This document shows, one piece after another, positions 32,671 to 41,299 of a stretch of DNA of 64,000 bases (position 1 is its first letter; the number at the start of each line of letters is the position of its first letter). The position numbers and the translations under genes were made by a program. The DNA comes from Streptomyces sp. R21 (lineage in GTDB: Bacteria > Actinomycetota > Actinomycetes > Streptomycetales > Streptomycetaceae), in contig NZ_CP163435.1 of assembly GCF_041051975.1 (NCBI RefSeq), forward strand, positions 9,702,501 to 9,766,500, given 5' to 3'. Below the pieces are notes generated by a model that saw nothing but the letters and a program-made list of their open reading frames with translations, was not told the origin of the DNA and searched no databases.

Positions 32671-33498
32671 ATGCCTGTTCACAAGGTCCGACCCGACATC
32701 AGCGTGTTGAGCGACAGCCTCGCAGTGCCCGGGATCGGGCACGTTCCCGTGAACGCGTTTGTCCTGCACGCCGACCAGCCCGTCGTCGTGGACACCGGTC
32801 TCGGGCTGCCCGACCGGAACTTCCTGGAGACGCTCGCCTCGGTGCTCGACCCCGCCGATGTGCGGTGGATCTGGCTCACCCACCCGGACCGCGACCACAC
32901 CGGCGGCATCTTCGAGCTGCTCGCCGCGGCTCCCCGGGCACGGCTCGTGACCACGTTCCTGGCCGCCGGGATCATGTCCTGCGAGCGGCCGCTGCCGATG
33001 GACCGGCTCTACCTGCTCAATCCCGGGCAGTCACTGGACGTCGGCGACCGCACGCTCACCGGGTTCCGGCCGCCGCTGTTCGACAACCCGGCGACGGTCG
33101 GCTTCTTCGACGACCGGTCCGGCGTCTGCTTCAGCTCCGACTGCTTCGGCGGGCCACTGGCCACCCCGGAACTGGCGCAGGCCACCGACGTCCGCGAGAT
33201 CGGCGCCGACGATCTGCGCACCGCCCAGCTGCTGTGGGCGAGCGTGGACAGCCCGTGGGTGCAGAACGTCGACGAGCAGCTGTTCCTCGGAACGTTCCAG
33301 CCCCTGCGGGACAGGGAACCGGAGCTGATCCTCTCCACGCATCTGCCGCCGGCCCCGGGAATCACCGGACGGATGATCGACACCCTGGGTTCGGCCGCCG
33401 GTGCGTCGCCCTTCGTCGGGCCCGACCAGGCGGCGCTGGAGCAGATGCTGGCCGGCTTCGAGCCGTCCGCCGGGCCGCCCCAGCCGGCGCACGCGTGA
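32671..33498 (+). CDS. Metallo-beta-lactamase-fold protein of the ODP/flavodiiron type
   Basis: A 275-residue MBL-fold protein. The metal motif is H71-P-D73-R-D75-H76 in THPDRDHTGG, so the usual second His (HxHxDH) is an acid, as in oxygen-binding diiron proteins and flavodiiron oxidases (HxExDH). FSSDCFGG supplies the bridging Asp and LSTHLPPA the last His. There is no flavodoxin domain. I infer an Fe-Fe centre with an O2- or NO-linked role rather than a zinc hydrolase. GGAGG lies 6-7 nt before the ATG. It is convergent with arsR-type gene across a tandem repeat. Confidence 0.82.
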   Translation: MPVHKVRPDISVLSDSLAVPGIGHVPVNAFVLHADQPVVVDTGLGLPDRNFLETLASVLDPADVRWIWLTHPDRDHTGGIFELLAAAPRARLVTTFLAAGIMSCERPLPMDRLYLLNPGQSLDVGDRTLTGFRPPLFDNPATVGFFDDRSGVCFSSDCFGGPLATPELAQATDVREIGADDLRTAQLLWASVDSPWVQNVDEQLFLGTFQPLRDREPELILSTHLPPAPGITGRMIDTLGSAAGASPFVGPDQAALEQMLAGFEPSAGPPQPAHA

Positions 33499-33504
33499 AC
33501 CCTT

Positions 33505-33554
33505 CAGTGGCCAGAGATCAATGGCCAGGGATTAGTGGCCAGGTATCAGTGGCC
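33505..33554. repeat. 14-bp tandem repeat between convergent genes
   Basis: Three units, GGCCAGAGATCAAT, GGCCAGGGATTAGT and GGCCAGGTATCAGT (33509-33550), plus a partial CAGT before and GGCC after. It starts 7 bp after the MBL stop, and the ArsR stop codon lies inside the third unit. Confidence 0.75.
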
Positions 33555-33851
33555 CGGGCTGTCGGCCTCGCGGGCGGAGGCGGCCACCAGCGCGGACAGC
33601 AGGCCCGGGAAGCGGTCCTCCATCTCGTCCGCGCGCAGCGCGTTCAGCTTGGTGGTCCCCACGTAGTACTGGCGGATCACTCCCGCGTCGCGCAGCACGT
33701 TGAAGTGGTGGGTCGACGTCGAGCGCGACACCGGCACGTCGAACGTGCCGCAGCTGAGGTCCTGCCCCGTCCGGGCAAGCTGGCACACCACCTGGCGCCG
33801 CACCGGATCCGACAGCGCTTCCAGCACCTGCTGCAAGGAGACGTCCGCCAT
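33546..33851 (-). CDS. ArsR-family winged-helix regulator
   Basis: A 101-residue regulator. The winged helix spans about 6-80: LEALSDPVRRQVVCQL, DVPVSRSTSTHHFNVLRDAG as the recognition region, then VIRQYYVGTTKLNALR as the wing. The metal-type ELCVC motif is absent; only CQL and SCG cysteines occur, so it is probably not a metal sensor of the ArsR type. The start is the ATG with GTGGAG 9 nt upstream; an earlier in-frame ATG at 33920 lacks one. Confidence 0.88.
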   Translation of the reverse strand: MADVSLQQVLEALSDPVRRQVVCQLARTGQDLSCGTFDVPVSRSTSTHHFNVLRDAGVIRQYYVGTTKLNALRADEMEDRFPGLLSALVAASAREADSPGH

Positions 33852-34002
33852 CGCGGGGTGCTCCACACTCCGTGGGGTCGTACGGGGGCGGACCACGGCA
33901 ACTCCCTGGGGCGACATCAACGCGACCAGGCCATAGTACGACCGTCATCGAACAAGTCCGTACGTCTGCCGTGGGTCTGTCCCCGGTCCGAGGCCAAGAG
34001 GG

Positions 34003-34776
34003 TCAGCTCCGGCGCGGCACGGTGAAGTAGCTGTCCCCGGAGGAGGCATAGCCGCCGAGGCTGAAGGTCAGCAGGGTGCCGTACCGGGACCGTGCGGCCG
34101 CCACGCTCATCGGGGCTTTCGGCGTGGTCGAGCAGCGCTCGTAGATTCCGCCGGACCCGGCCGGAGGGCACGCGATGGGCTCCTCGACCAGGTTCGGGAG
34201 CGGCATGTCCGGCCGGTCCCAGTCGATATCCAGCCCCGGCGCTTCGAGCGTCGGTGCGGGCATCAGGCTGCCGTCCTTGTACCGGCCGTGATGACGGTGG
34301 TAGTCGAGCGCGTAGCTCACGGTGCCGCCCGCATACGGCATGTCCCGCCCCTTCTCCTGCGGCCCCCAGGGCTGGATACGGGCCGCGCGGATCCGGGGCA
34401 GTACGTCGGTGATGTCTCCTCGGACGCCGAAGTAGGCGACGGCTCGCATGTCACACCTGAGGGCATTCGGAGACTGGTTGTTCTCGAAGACCGAGCCGTC
34501 ATAGGGCCTGCCGCAGGAGTCGCTGAAGCGCGTGAGCACGTGCTCCAGGCCCTCGACGGCGGTGAGGTGCTTGATCAGGGCGCGCATCTTCTTTTCCTCC
34601 ACCGCCCTGCGGGCCTGTGCTGCGGGCGACGTGGCCTGCTTCCGCAACTCCTTCTCCGACGGCTCGCGGGAGCACGCCGTGGTCAGCCCCACCAGCGCGA
34701 ACGCCAGCAACAGTCCGCCCGCCCGGGCGTACCGCCCGCGGCCTCGGCGCCGCTGGGCCGCCATGTTCTCCTTCAT
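34003..34776 (-). CDS. Putative secreted lipoprotein of unknown function
   Basis: A 257-residue protein with a basic N-terminus, a hydrophobic stretch (GGLLLAFALVG) and a lipobox-like LTTAC (Cys35), so lipid anchoring is probable although position -3 is Thr. The mature part contains CGRPYDGSVF and CDMRAVAYFGVRGD, and ends in a beta-rich GGYASSGDSYFTVP. I do not recognise a domain. The ATG at 34776 has GGAGG 8 nt upstream. Confidence 0.7.
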   Translation of the reverse strand: MKENMAAQRRRGRGRYARAGGLLLAFALVGLTTACSREPSEKELRKQATSPAAQARRAVEEKKMRALIKHLTAVEGLEHVLTRFSDSCGRPYDGSVFENNQSPNALRCDMRAVAYFGVRGDITDVLPRIRAARIQPWGPQEKGRDMPYAGGTVSYALDYHRHHGRYKDGSLMPAPTLEAPGLDIDWDRPDMPLPNLVEEPIACPPAGSGGIYERCSTTPKAPMSVAAARSRYGTLLTFSLGGYASSGDSYFTVPRRS

Positions 34777-34869
34777 CCTCCGCACCTCCGCCCCCACCTT
34801 CATCCAGGTCGGGGCCGGCCACATGAGTGCGCGTACTCAGATTCCGCCCCGCGACCGGCGGTGCCGCCT

Positions 34870-36348
34870 TCAGAGGGAGCCGGGGTCGCCGTCGCCGCCG
34901 CTCCTCTCGGCCTGAAGCCGGTTCACCGTCGTCCGCACGGGGCCTCGCTCGCCTGCCCCTTTCCCGGCATTTACAGGGGCGCGGCTGCGCTCTGCGTGGC
35001 CGGGCGCCAAGGTGCTCAGCCCCAGGATCGCCAGCCCGCAACCGGCGATGATCCACCAGGGTGCCGGACGTGCCCCGGCCGCCAGCGCGGCGCCGATCAC
35101 CGCGATGCCGAGCGAGGTGCCGACCTGGCGGCTGGTCGCGGCGACCGCGGAGGCCACCCCGGCCTGGGCGGGCGGCAGGCCGGAGACGGCCGTGGTGGTG
35201 ATGGGCGCGTTGACGAAGCCGAAGCCCAGGCCGAACAGGGCGTAATCGATCGACAGGAGGACGAACGAGGGGTGGGTCGAGCGGGTGGCGGCCACGGCCA
35301 GCACGCCGCTCGCGGTGATGGCCGACCCGGCGAGCAGCAGCGGGATGCGCGGGCCCCGGCTGCCGACGATCCGGCCGGACAACGGCGGGCACACCAGCGA
35401 CAGCACCGCCATCGGCAGGAGATGCAGCCCGGTGTTTAGGGCGCTCAGCCCCAACTCCTGTTGGAGGTAGAGGGTGTTGGCGAACAGGAAGCCACCGAGT
35501 GCGGCGAAGGCGAAGACCGCTGACGTGACCGCCGCACTGAACGGCGCGTTGCGGAAGAGCCGCGGCTCGATGAGCGGTTCGGTGCGCCGGTTCTCGTAGG
35601 GGATGAAGACGGCCAGCGCGCTCGCCGAGGCGATCAGGCAGAGCACGATCGGCGGCGAGGTCCAGCCCTTGTCCGGCGCCTCGATGACGGCGTACGTCAG
35701 CGTGCCGAGAAGCACGATCACCAGCACCTGTCCGACCGGGTCGACCCGGCGGGCCCGCGGCGCACGCGACTCGGGGACGTACAGCGCGGTCAGGAGCACC
35801 GCGGCCAGACCGATCGGCACGTTCAGCCAGAACACCGAACGCCACCCCGCCGATTCGACCAGTACGCCGCCGAGGACCGGCCCGGCCGCCATGCTGAGGC
35901 CGACGACCCCGCCCCAGACGCCGATGGCGCGTGCCCGCTGCCGGGGCTCACGGAAGGTGTTGGCGAGGATGGCCATGGCGACCGGGGTGAGCATGCTGCC
36001 GCCGATGGCCTGCACCATGCGGAACGCCACCAGCCACCCCGCTGTCGGCGCCAGGCTGCACAGCGCGGACGCACCGGTGAACAGCACCAGGCCGAGTTGG
36101 AAGATCCGGCGCCGTCCCACGCGGTCGGCCGTGGAGCCGGCCAGCGTCAGCAGTGAGGCGAGCACGATGGTGTACGCGTCCAGCGTCCATTGCAGGCCGG
36201 CGACCGAGGTGTTCAGGTCGTCCTGCATCGTGGGCAGGGCGACGTTGAGGATGGTGATGTCGAGGCTGACCAGCAGCACACTCAGGCAGCAGACGGCCAG
36301 CACCAGGGTCGGCGACCGACGCCCGAGAGCCGCCTGCTCCGAGGTCAC
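34870..36348 (-). CDS. MFS drug exporter, DHA2 (EmrB/QacA) type
   Basis: A 492-residue transporter, predicted 14 membrane segments. Motif A is GSTADRVGRRRIFQ, motif C-like GPVLGGVLVESAGWR and the D1 motif SLDITILNVALPTMQ; all mark DHA2 proton-driven efflux pumps. The start GTG overlaps the hydrolase stop (GTGA). It is last in the cupin-hydrolase-MFS operon next to a divergent TetR gene, the usual layout of a drug- or metabolite-responsive export unit. Confidence 0.93.
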   Translation of the reverse strand: MTSEQAALGRRSPTLVLAVCCLSVLLVSLDITILNVALPTMQDDLNTSVAGLQWTLDAYTIVLASLLTLAGSTADRVGRRRIFQLGLVLFTGASALCSLAPTAGWLVAFRMVQAIGGSMLTPVAMAILANTFREPRQRARAIGVWGGVVGLSMAAGPVLGGVLVESAGWRSVFWLNVPIGLAAVLLTALYVPESRAPRARRVDPVGQVLVIVLLGTLTYAVIEAPDKGWTSPPIVLCLIASASALAVFIPYENRRTEPLIEPRLFRNAPFSAAVTSAVFAFAALGGFLFANTLYLQQELGLSALNTGLHLLPMAVLSLVCPPLSGRIVGSRGPRIPLLLAGSAITASGVLAVAATRSTHPSFVLLSIDYALFGLGFGFVNAPITTTAVSGLPPAQAGVASAVAATSRQVGTSLGIAVIGAALAAGARPAPWWIIAGCGLAILGLSTLAPGHAERSRAPVNAGKGAGERGPVRTTVNRLQAERSGGDGDPGSL

Positions 36349-37154
36349 TGGACGCTCCGGTCGGCGGCCTGGGAGTCGGCGAAGTCCCAGAGCACGGGCA
36401 GAAGTTGCTCGGGGGTCTCGACCTGGGGCATGTGGCCGGTCGCGTGCAGCAGCTCGAAGCGGGCGTCCGGGATGGCCCCCGCGAAGGCCCGGCCGTAGTC
36501 GGCGTCGACGACCTGATCGCTCTCGCCCCAGGCGACCAGCGTCGGCAGCGTGACCTTGGCCAGGCGCTCGTTGAGCGTGGGGTCCGCCATGGCGTGCGGA
36601 CCCGAATAGACCTCCAGCGCCGCCCGGTTGGCGGCCATGACCGCGCGCTGCGCCTCGGTGAGGGCGCTCGGGTCGAAGTGGAACTTCGAGATGTCGTGGA
36701 AGGCGAGGCGGGCCAGTTCGGGGGGCGTCAGGGGGAAGGTGTCGGCGACGGGGTGGCCGGGGACCTGGACGCCGACGCCATTGACGACGGTGACGCTGCT
36801 GATCCGGTCGCTGCCGAGGGCGGCCAGCTCGGCGGCGATCCAGCCGCCTATGGAGTTGCCGACGACGGCGACGTCGGTCAGGTCGAGTTCGTCGAGCAGT
36901 CGCACATAGACCTGGGCGAGGGTGGGGACATCGGTCAGCCAGTCGGGTCGGGCGGTGCCGCCGAAGCCGGGGTGGAAGGGGGTGAACACCCTGGCCGGCC
37001 GCTGCTCGGCGAGCAGCCCGGCGAACGGCGTGACCGTCTGCGGGCCGCCACCACCGTGCAGGAGCAGGAAGGGGCGCCCCTGGCGGCCCCGGAGCTCCAC
37101 GGTGACGTCGAGGTCGCCCTGGTCGAGGGTGAGGGTGTGCGTGGTGCTGGTCAT
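36345..37154 (-). CDS. Alpha/beta hydrolase
   Basis: A 269-residue hydrolase. The triad is Ser101 (VVGNSIGGW), Asp213 (AWGESDQVVD) and His241 (LHATGHMPQVE), with the oxyanion motif LLHGGGGP at 31-38. No lid or signal peptide is obvious. It lies 46 bp downstream of the cupin gene and is translationally coupled to the MFS gene. The substrate is unknown; it may be the compound or product exported by the pump. Confidence 0.92.
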   Translation of the reverse strand: MTSTTHTLTLDQGDLDVTVELRGRQGRPFLLLHGGGGPQTVTPFAGLLAEQRPARVFTPFHPGFGGTARPDWLTDVPTLAQVYVRLLDELDLTDVAVVGNSIGGWIAAELAALGSDRISSVTVVNGVGVQVPGHPVADTFPLTPPELARLAFHDISKFHFDPSALTEAQRAVMAANRAALEVYSGPHAMADPTLNERLAKVTLPTLVAWGESDQVVDADYGRAFAGAIPDARFELLHATGHMPQVETPEQLLPVLWDFADSQAADRSVQ

Positions 37155-37200
37155 CGGGGTGTCCTCAAGTGATCGGTGCTGAAGGGAAGTCGGCCGGTCG

Positions 37201-37659
37201 TTACGCGAAGTCGGTGGCGGGGACGGTGGCGTAACGGCTCATCACCTCGACCGTCGAATCGGGGGTCAGCGCCTGGCCGCCCGCGATCATGTCCCGCAGA
37301 TCGCGGAAGTACTGCACATACAGGTCGGGTGTGAAGGTGTTGAGCATGACCGCGGGCTCGTCGCCGAGGTTGGCGAAGGTGTGCGGGGCGCCGGGCGGGA
37401 TCATCGCGAGCGTGCCGGCCGGGGCGGCGTGGGTGGTCTCGCCGATGGTGAAGTGGACGGTGCCGGAGACGACGTAGAACCCCTCGTCGTGCTGGGCGTG
37501 ACGATGCTGCGGTGGGCCGGCGGTGTGCGGGGCGAGGGTGATCTCGCCGATCCCGAGCCGATGTCCCGTGGTGCTGCCGTCTTCGAGGATGCGCATCCGC
37601 ACCGGGCCCAGTTGGATCGCCTCGCCGTCGTCCGGGCCGACCAGGGATACCTCGTTCAT
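37201..37659 (-). CDS. Cupin-domain protein
   Basis: A 152-residue single-domain cupin. Metal motif 1 is HRHAQHDEGFYVVSG (two His, Glu), and motif 2 PPGAPHTFANLGDEP contains the last His. The start is the ATG with GAGGAG 6 nt upstream. First gene of the operon; its promoter (TTGCAT-N17-TACTCT) overlaps the palindromic operator. Cupins of this kind are small dioxygenases or isomerases; activity is not assignable. Confidence 0.88.
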   Translation of the reverse strand: MNEVSLVGPDDGEAIQLGPVRMRILEDGSTTGHRLGIGEITLAPHTAGPPQHRHAQHDEGFYVVSGTVHFTIGETTHAAPAGTLAMIPPGAPHTFANLGDEPAVMLNTFTPDLYVQYFRDLRDMIAGGQALTPDSTVEVMSRYATVPATDFA

Positions 37660-37690
37660 CGACATCTCCTCGACGCCTTCGTGAGAGCTG

Positions 37691-37704
37691 ACTCTCATGA
37701 GAGT
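37691..37704. promoter_or_regulatory. TetR operator O1, perfect palindrome
   Basis: ACTCTCATGAGAGT is a perfect 14-bp palindrome overlapping the -10 of the cupin promoter. Confidence 0.82.
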
Positions 37705-37728
37705 AGGGAGGTGGGTCTCGTTATGCAA
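37700..37728 (-). promoter_or_regulatory. Promoter of the cupin-hydrolase-MFS operon
   Basis: On the minus strand TTGCAT (37728-37723) is followed by a 17-bp spacer and TACTCT (37705-37700). Operator O1 covers the -10, so repression by the divergent TetR protein would be direct. Confidence 0.65.
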
Positions 37729-37732
37729 GTGA

Positions 37733-37748
37733 ACTCTCATAAAGAGAG
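37733..37748. promoter_or_regulatory. TetR half-operator O2
   Basis: ACTCTCAT repeats the left half of O1 exactly, and AAAGAGAG is a shifted remnant of the right half. It is 42 bp from O1 (four helical turns), on the tetR side of the divergent region. Confidence 0.55.
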
Positions 37749-37793
37749 GGCGGTGCTAAGATGAGGGCTGGTCAACAGGAGGAGGGGCGAACG

Positions 37794-38390
37794 GTGGCAA
37801 CGCAGGTGGACAGCGGGCGCAGCAATCAGAAGAAGCGCACCCGTGCGGCGATCGTCGAAGCCGCCCGTGAACTCGTCGAGACGGGCGCCGAGGTCACCAT
37901 GCCCGCCGTCGCTCGCGCGGCCCTGGTGTCCGAAGCGACCGCCTACCGCTACTTCCAGGATCTGCCGTCACTCATCAGTGAGGCGCTGGCCGGTGCCTGG
38001 CCGCCGCCCGCCGAGGCTCTGCGCCCCGTCGCGGACTCCGGCGATCCCGTCGAACGCGTCGCCTACGCCTGCGAGTTCCTGCTGCGAGGCATCCTGGCCC
38101 GCCAGGGGTCCGTGCGCGCCATGATCGCGGCCACCGTCACCCGGCCCGAGACGGTGAGCGAGCGGCCCGGCATCCGGTTCGGGCTGATCGACTACGCGCT
38201 GGCGCCCCTGCAGGACACCTTGGGGGCGACGGACCCGGAAGCGTTCGCCCAGCTCAAGCGGGACCTCGCCGTGGTCGTCGGCGCAGAGGCCCTCTTCACC
38301 CTCACCGACCTGTGCGGGCTCGGGCCCGACGACGCGGTCACCAGCGCCGTACGGACCGCGAAGACACTCACCGCGGCCGCGCTCCACTGA
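37794..38390 (+). CDS. TetR-family regulator
   Basis: A 198-residue repressor. HTH residues about 14-58 include VTMPAVARAALVSEATAYRYF. The C-terminal part is an all-helical ligand domain. GGAGGAGGGG lies 8 nt before the GTG start; an ATG 33 bp upstream is the alternative. It is divergent from the cupin-hydrolase-MFS operon, with two operator copies between them. Confidence 0.9.
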   Translation: MATQVDSGRSNQKKRTRAAIVEAARELVETGAEVTMPAVARAALVSEATAYRYFQDLPSLISEALAGAWPPPAEALRPVADSGDPVERVAYACEFLLRGILARQGSVRAMIAATVTRPETVSERPGIRFGLIDYALAPLQDTLGATDPEAFAQLKRDLAVVVGAEALFTLTDLCGLGPDDAVTSAVRTAKTLTAAALH

Positions 38391-38414
38391 GTCCGCACGC
38401 GGCGCGTCCCGCGC

Positions 38415-40964
38415 TCAGTGGTGCGGGTGAGGTGCGGCGCGGAGCGTCGTCAGCAACAGCGCGATGTCGTCGGGGCGTTCGGTGGCCTGGCGGGCCTCTT
38501 GGGTGAGCAGATTGGCGGCGGAGCTCAGCGAACGACTGCCCGCCTGCGTGTCGGGGGTGCCCGCGCGGGCCAGGGTGGCGCGGAGGGCTTCGACGCCCTC
38601 GTCGATGTCCTGGCCCGGCCGCTCGACGAGGCCGTCCGTGTACAGGGCCAGGACCGCCTCGGGTTCCAGGCGCAGCTCCACCACCGGGTACCGGGCCTGC
38701 GGATCCACGCCGAGCACCACTCCGCCGGGCACATCGAGGACTTCGGTGCGGCCGTCGGGATGGCGCAGCAGAGGCTGCGGATGGCCCGCCCGGGCGACAT
38801 GGGCGACGCCGGTGAGCGGGTCCAGGCGGACGTAGCAGCAACTGGCGAACTGGCCCGGATCGAGGTCGATGAGCAGCCGGTTGGTGCCGCTCATCACCTC
38901 GTCCGGCGTATGGTCGCCGAGCGCGAACGCCCTTACGGCGCTGCGCAGTTGCCCCATCGTGGCCGCCGCCTGGACCCCGTGCCCCTGTACGTCGCCGATG
39001 ACCAGGGCCAGCCCGTCGCCGGCCTCGACGACGTCGTACCAGTCGCCGCCCACGTCGAGCCCCAGCGTGCCGGGCAGATAACGCCCGGCCGTCTCGACCC
39101 GCGGGTGCGCCGACAGCCGGTGGGGGAGCAGGGCCTCCTGGAGGCCGCGGGCGAGGGCGGCTTCGTCGTCGTAGCGCCGGGCTCTCTCCAGGGCCTGGGC
39201 GATCAGCCCCGCCAGAGCGGTGAGTACCGTGCGCTCCTCGGTGCTGAAGTCGTGCGGACGGTCGAAGCCGAGGATGCAGGAGCCGACCGGCCGGCCGGAG
39301 GCGATCAGGGGCAGGAAGGCGCGGGCTCCCTCGGCGGCGTCCAGCGCGATGCCGGGATACGCGGCCGCGAGCTGGCTCATCGACTCGAAGAAGAGCGGGC
39401 GGCCGCCGGTGAGCGTCTCGACACCGGGCAGCCGGACGTCCAGCCCCACCCCGTCGAAGGGCGCGAGGAAGCCCTGAGGGAAGCCGGTCTCCCACGCCAG
39501 GTACAGGTGCCGCTCCTGGAGCAGATAGATCGCGAGCCGGCGTCCGCCGAACGCGGGCAGCAGCTCCCGCATCACCACTTCCGACACCTGCCGGGCCGTC
39601 ATGGCCTCGGTCAGCGCTATGGCGAGGACGATCGGCCGGTACAGCGGAGCGGACGCGGTGACCCCGGCCGCCGGATCGTCGACGCCGACCGGGCCGGGCC
39701 AGGGCGCCGGCGCGTCCAGCACCGAGCCCTCCGCCGTATCCGCGACCCGCCCCATCGGCACCACCTTGCAGGTCAGGATCTCGGGGCCGGGATAGACGGA
39801 CAGGGCCAGCAGAGCGCCGCCGTGCCCCGGCGGAGGCGGATCTCCGTCCCCGCCCGGACGTCTGACCTGGAAGTGCACCGGCTCCGGGGAGAACATCGCG
39901 CCCCGCAGATGGTCCTCGTACGTGGGCCGGTCCAGCCAGGGCAGCGCCGTCAGCAGGGGCCGTCCCACCATGTCGGCCGCCGGGCGGCCGAGGAGTTCGG
40001 CGGCGCGCGGGTTGACGTAGGTGACGAGCCCGCGCCGGTCGAAGGCGAACAGGCCCTCCGGCAGCAGGTCCGCCGCCCTGTCCGCCGCCGGGCCAGGGCC
40101 CGGATCGACGACGACACCGCTCACCCGGTGCACCGCGGCAGGCACGACGGAGGACGCGTCGGCGGTCCACAGCTCCAGCAGACGCAGGCCGCCGTCGGGG
40201 GTGCGCACCGACAGCGGGTGGGGCGGCGGGTGCCCGGCGGCCGTGTCGCGCAGCGCGGCCAGCAGGAGGTGCGCGTCTTCGGGGCACACCGCGTCGGCGA
40301 GCGCCTCGGGCGTTGCCGGGAAGCCCTCGGGCGCGATGCCCAGCAGGGCCCACAGCGCCTCGTCCGCGGTCACGGTGGCGGCGGCCGGATCCCACGTGAA
40401 CCGCCCGATGTGCCCGGGAGGCCGACCGGCGACCGGTGGCCGTACGCACACCGGTTCCGCGTCCCAGACCACCGGGGGACCGTTCTCCTCCAGCTTCTGC
40501 AGGGCCGCGCCCAGCCCCTTGGCCACCGCCGTCATCCGGTCACGGTCGGGCAGGACCTTGGTGGCGTCCGCGACCGGCGGGCACAGCACCGTCAGGACGC
40601 CGTAGGACGTCGACGCCCCTACGACGGGGACGTACACCGAGCCGAACTGGAAGGGCAGTCCGGCCGCGAGCTGCGGGTAGCGGCGCATCGTCTCCGTGGC
40701 GTCGGCGAGCAGGACCTCCGTGCCGAGCCGGTGGGCGTCGGCGACGGGGAACGGCCGGTCCTTGTGCATACGCCACCACGGGCGGAACAGCGGACCGGGC
40801 AGTCCGGCCAGGACCGCCAGCTTCAGCATGCTGGGCGTGCTCGAGCGCAGATACACCCCTCCCGCGAAGCCGCGTGCGGCGCGGATGGCGTCCGTCACGG
40901 CGTCGGTGAGCAGGGTGGCCAGGCCTTCCGGCGCCTGACCCGCACGCTCGGCGCTCCCAGTCAT
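38415..40964 (-). CDS. PP2C/SpoIIE-type Ser/Thr phosphatase with GAF and PAS sensors
   Basis: An 849-residue regulator. Order: GAF-like (about 15-165), PAS-like (about 190-290), PAS (about 300-410, LLPEGLFAFDRRGLVTYVNP), GAF (about 460-610, FGGRRLAIYLLQERHLYLAW) and a C-terminal SpoIIE phosphatase (about 640-845) with metal Asp in LDVGGDWYDVVEAGDG, VIGDVQGHGVQAAATMGQLR and ERPDDIALLLT. Such proteins dephosphorylate anti-anti-sigma factors in partner-switching networks. No kinase domain is present. It starts with an ATGA overlap with a small upstream ORF. Convergent with tetR (24 bp). Confidence 0.92.
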   Translation of the reverse strand: MTGSAERAGQAPEGLATLLTDAVTDAIRAARGFAGGVYLRSSTPSMLKLAVLAGLPGPLFRPWWRMHKDRPFPVADAHRLGTEVLLADATETMRRYPQLAAGLPFQFGSVYVPVVGASTSYGVLTVLCPPVADATKVLPDRDRMTAVAKGLGAALQKLEENGPPVVWDAEPVCVRPPVAGRPPGHIGRFTWDPAAATVTADEALWALLGIAPEGFPATPEALADAVCPEDAHLLLAALRDTAAGHPPPHPLSVRTPDGGLRLLELWTADASSVVPAAVHRVSGVVVDPGPGPAADRAADLLPEGLFAFDRRGLVTYVNPRAAELLGRPAADMVGRPLLTALPWLDRPTYEDHLRGAMFSPEPVHFQVRRPGGDGDPPPPGHGGALLALSVYPGPEILTCKVVPMGRVADTAEGSVLDAPAPWPGPVGVDDPAAGVTASAPLYRPIVLAIALTEAMTARQVSEVVMRELLPAFGGRRLAIYLLQERHLYLAWETGFPQGFLAPFDGVGLDVRLPGVETLTGGRPLFFESMSQLAAAYPGIALDAAEGARAFLPLIASGRPVGSCILGFDRPHDFSTEERTVLTALAGLIAQALERARRYDDEAALARGLQEALLPHRLSAHPRVETAGRYLPGTLGLDVGGDWYDVVEAGDGLALVIGDVQGHGVQAAATMGQLRSAVRAFALGDHTPDEVMSGTNRLLIDLDPGQFASCCYVRLDPLTGVAHVARAGHPQPLLRHPDGRTEVLDVPGGVVLGVDPQARYPVVELRLEPEAVLALYTDGLVERPGQDIDEGVEALRATLARAGTPDTQAGSRSLSSAANLLTQEARQATERPDDIALLLTTLRAAPHPHH

Positions 40965-41140
40965 CGGTCTGTCCTCGTCCGCTCGCCGCCAGGCGGGTAC
41001 CACAGCAAGAATGCGCCTCCCAGGGCCTGCCGCGCACCTCGACGTCTCAGAACGGGCAACTGAACCGGCACCCGAACCAGGACTGTGCCCGGGACGGCGT
41101 CCGCGGTCCGGGGCTCGCCCGTCCCATCCACCAGATGCAT
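40961..41140 (-). CDS. Possible small coupled ORF upstream of the phosphatase
   Basis: A 59-residue ORF (MHLVDGTGEPRTADAVPG...) whose stop overlaps the phosphatase start as ATGA. A G-rich stretch, GGGGGTG, precedes its ATG by 8 nt. The sequence is Arg/Pro/Val-rich with no recognised family. Coupling geometry is the main support; it could be chance. Confidence 0.35.
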   Translation of the reverse strand: MHLVDGTGEPRTADAVPGTVLVRVPVQLPVLRRRGARQALGGAFLLWYPPGGERTRTDR

Positions 41141-41299
41141 GATCGTGACACCCCCGTACACCTCACCGCGTGCGGTGGCCGTCCCGTGCTCGATCCGGTC
41201 GACTCCGCACTCAGCGCGAAAGATACCGGTGTTCGCCGCCCTGCGACCGGAAGGTGCCGGGGGCTTCACAGCGACAGGTCACATTTTCTTCTGGTGCTC
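41141..41299. other. Intergenic region, nothing convincing
   Basis: Between the small ORF and the LysR gene stop; no hairpin or promoter stood out. Confidence 0.4.

Noticed and set aside
38418..41063. 881-codon ORF antisense to the SpoIIE phosphatase
   Set aside because: Long antisense ORFs are expected in DNA of this GC content; the product is Arg/Gly/Gln-rich with no domain, and the opposite strand has a full multi-domain protein.
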